A stretch of 64,000 nt of DNA, taken from assembly GCA_028683435.1 (NCBI GenBank), contig JAQUIG010000009.1, positions 1 to 64,000 on the forward strand, given 5' to 3'. Positions 62,785 to 64,000 of this stretch are shown here, in pieces; within the stretch, counting starts at the first letter, position 1, and every line of letters begins with the position of its first letter. The notes beneath the pieces are model-generated. The model was not told where the DNA came from and did not search any database. It saw only the letters and a program-made list of their open reading frames with translations. A program made the translations under genes and the position numbers. The DNA comes from Desulfuromonadaceae bacterium. GTDB lineage: Bacteria; Desulfobacterota; Desulfuromonadia; Geobacterales; Pseudopelobacteraceae.

Positions 62785-64000
62785 ATGCTGGATATGAATA
62801 TTAGAAAAGTTGGCGAACTGCTGGTAGAACAAAAGCTGATTTCACAGGAGAATCTGCTTGAAGCACTCGATCTTCAAAAAGTTTTTCCGGATCAGCCGGT
62901 TGGACAGCTTCTTTGTAAACTCGGCTTTATAAAAGAAAGTGATCTCAGTACGTTACTTGACCAGAAAGACAAACGACGCAAACTGACCGACATTCTGATT
63001 GCGGCTGGTGTCGTGGATCAGCAGAAGATTTCTCATGCCCGCGAAGTCGGCAAGCAGAATGCCATATCTCTTGAAAAAGCGCTCCTGAAGTTGAATTATA
63101 TTGACGAAGAAAGCCTCTCCAAGGCCATTGCGAGCCAGTATGATATGCCGTATGTTCAAATCAATACTCAGAATCTTGACCTTTCGCTTTCCGGTTACAT
63201 AAGTGCTGTCTACGCCCAAAAACAGCGCATCGCTCCCATTTCTAAAATCGGTAACACGCTGACGCTTGCGATGGCTCAGCCGCTCAACTCGCATGATATT
63301 CGTGAGTTGGAAGACAACATCCGGCTCAAGATTATTTCTGCCATCGCCACAGAGGCGAATATCTCCAGGTCTATCAAGCGGTTGTACAATGTCGACACGG
63401 CGAGCAGTACAACCGCTATGGATGAGGTGAATCTTGATCTGGTGCCGGACAGTATTGTTGATCTTTTAAGTAATAACTCGGCTGGTGATGAGCCGGATGT
63501 TGAGGAAGAAACCAAGAAAGTTACCGAAAAAGATAGTGTTATTGTCAAGCTCGTAAACAAGATCATTTATGATGCCTACATGAATAAAGCTTCCGATATC
63601 CATATAGAACCGTATCCAGGGAAAAAAGATGTCATCGTTCGCACCAGGGTGGACGGTCAATGTTCGATTTATCAGAGAATTCCGTATAAATATAAGTTTG
63701 CTCTTCCGTCTCGTATCAAAATTATGGGTGATCTGGATATTGCCGAACGGAGAAGACCTCAGGACGGGAAAATAGAGTTTAAAAAATTCGGTCCGCTCGA
63801 TATCGAGCTTCGTGTCGCAACCATGCCGACGGTTGGAGGACTCGAGGATGTCGTAATTCGTGTTCTCGCAAGCGGTGATCCAATCAGTTTTAACGATCTT
63901 GGTCTTACGGAACGGAACCTGCGGATTTTCAAGGAATCTCTGTCGCGTCCACATGGATTGATTCTGGTTGTCGGCCCGACCGGTTCGGGTAAAACAACAA
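62785..64000 (+). CDS. GspE/PilB-family ATPase (partial, cut by window end)
   Basis: About 405 residues are visible before the sequence ends; the rest is outside. The N-terminal domain is MshEN-like, with two related segments (about 4-60 VGELLVEQKLISQENLLEALDLQ; about 65-130 TDILIAAGVVDQQKI..). The motor begins with DAYMNKASDIHIEPY (about 265) and reaches Walker A VVGPTGSGKTT at the very end (63974 onwards). ATG at 62785 has GGGG upstream; ATG 62794 is an alternative. A different ATPase from that at 10951, with low similarity in the N-terminal part. It belongs with the two preceding genes. Confidence 0.88.
   Translation, partial: MLDMNIRKVGELLVEQKLISQENLLEALDLQKVFPDQPVGQLLCKLGFIKESDLSTLLDQKDKRRKLTDILIAAGVVDQQKISHAREVGKQNAISLEKALLKLNYIDEESLSKAIASQYDMPYVQINTQNLDLSLSGYISAVYAQKQRIAPISKIGNTLTLAMAQPLNSHDIRELEDNIRLKIISAIATEANISRSIKRLYNVDTASSTTAMDEVNLDLVPDSIVDLLSNNSAGDEPDVEEETKKVTEKDSVIVKLVNKIIYDAYMNKASDIHIEPYPGKKDVIVRTRVDGQCSIYQRIPYKYKFALPSRIKIMGDLDIAERRRPQDGKIEFKKFGPLDIELRVATMPTVGGLEDVVIRVLASGDPISFNDLGLTERNLRIFKESLSRPHGLILVVGPTGSGKTT

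Overview
The window looks like a chromosomal segment of a Gram-negative deltaproteobacterium in the Geobacter / Desulfuromonadales group. This is inferred from protein character and gene order, not from a database search. Supporting points are a pilMNOPQ cluster, NtrC-type regulators, a B12-dependent ribonucleotide reductase, a yceD-rpmF-plsX-fab cluster running into rpiB and glyA, and many periplasmic and lipoprotein genes. Most of the DNA is dense housekeeping sequence. I see no CRISPR array, intact insertion sequence or prophage.

Layout. 1-5556: the type IV pilus alignment and secretin operon pilMNOPQ. 5557-9570: an accessory patch with a truncated Uma2 nuclease gene, two secreted lipoproteins (one with Ig-like repeats), a DUF4160 remnant beside an intact DUF2442 gene, and an intact Uma2 gene. 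9589-12750: an outer-membrane protein, then a small membrane protein with an isolated GspE/PilB-type ATPase. 12817-18854: a scarred region. It holds a sensor kinase fused by internal deletion to a sigma54 regulator, two NosL-like proteins (the first with a clipped signal peptide), an FtsX-type permease, a truncated ABC ATPase and the tail of an unrelated membrane protein. 18891-20668: bioB-bioD behind a clear BirA operator. 20668-22467: an inverted repeat running into the end of a SulP transporter. 22638-30723: metY, queD-queE, rlmD, a TPR protein, an IHF/HU protein, ppx/gppA and malQ.

30729-39412: a fatty-acid and phospholipid supercluster (yceD, rpmF, plsX, fabH, fabD, fabZ, fabG, acpP, fabF, rpiB, glyA) with a strong promoter in front, and a palindrome and a terminator around acpP. 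39450-42220: bioA and an NtrC-type regulator. 42531-47336: an M23 peptidase, a TPR protein, tRNA-Asp and nrdJ, which has a paired NrdR-box promoter. 47617-56825: a beta-helix protein, a cysteine desulfurase, a PhoH ATPase, tsaD, rsmA, rmuC, a YrdC/YciO protein and a YihY membrane protein. 56920-59613: sucA without sucB. 59715-64000: an envelope cluster of a receiver-like membrane protein, a LysM protein and a second GspE/PilB-type ATPase cut by the window end.

The most unusual content is the 12.8-18.9 kb decay region, where three deletion-type junctions affect five or six genes while leaving long open frames, and the 59.7-64 kb cluster, which may be part of a poorly described pilus or secretion assembly. 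The regulatory sites best supported by sequence are the BirA operator, the NrdR-box pair lying exactly in a promoter spacer, and the yceD-fab promoter.
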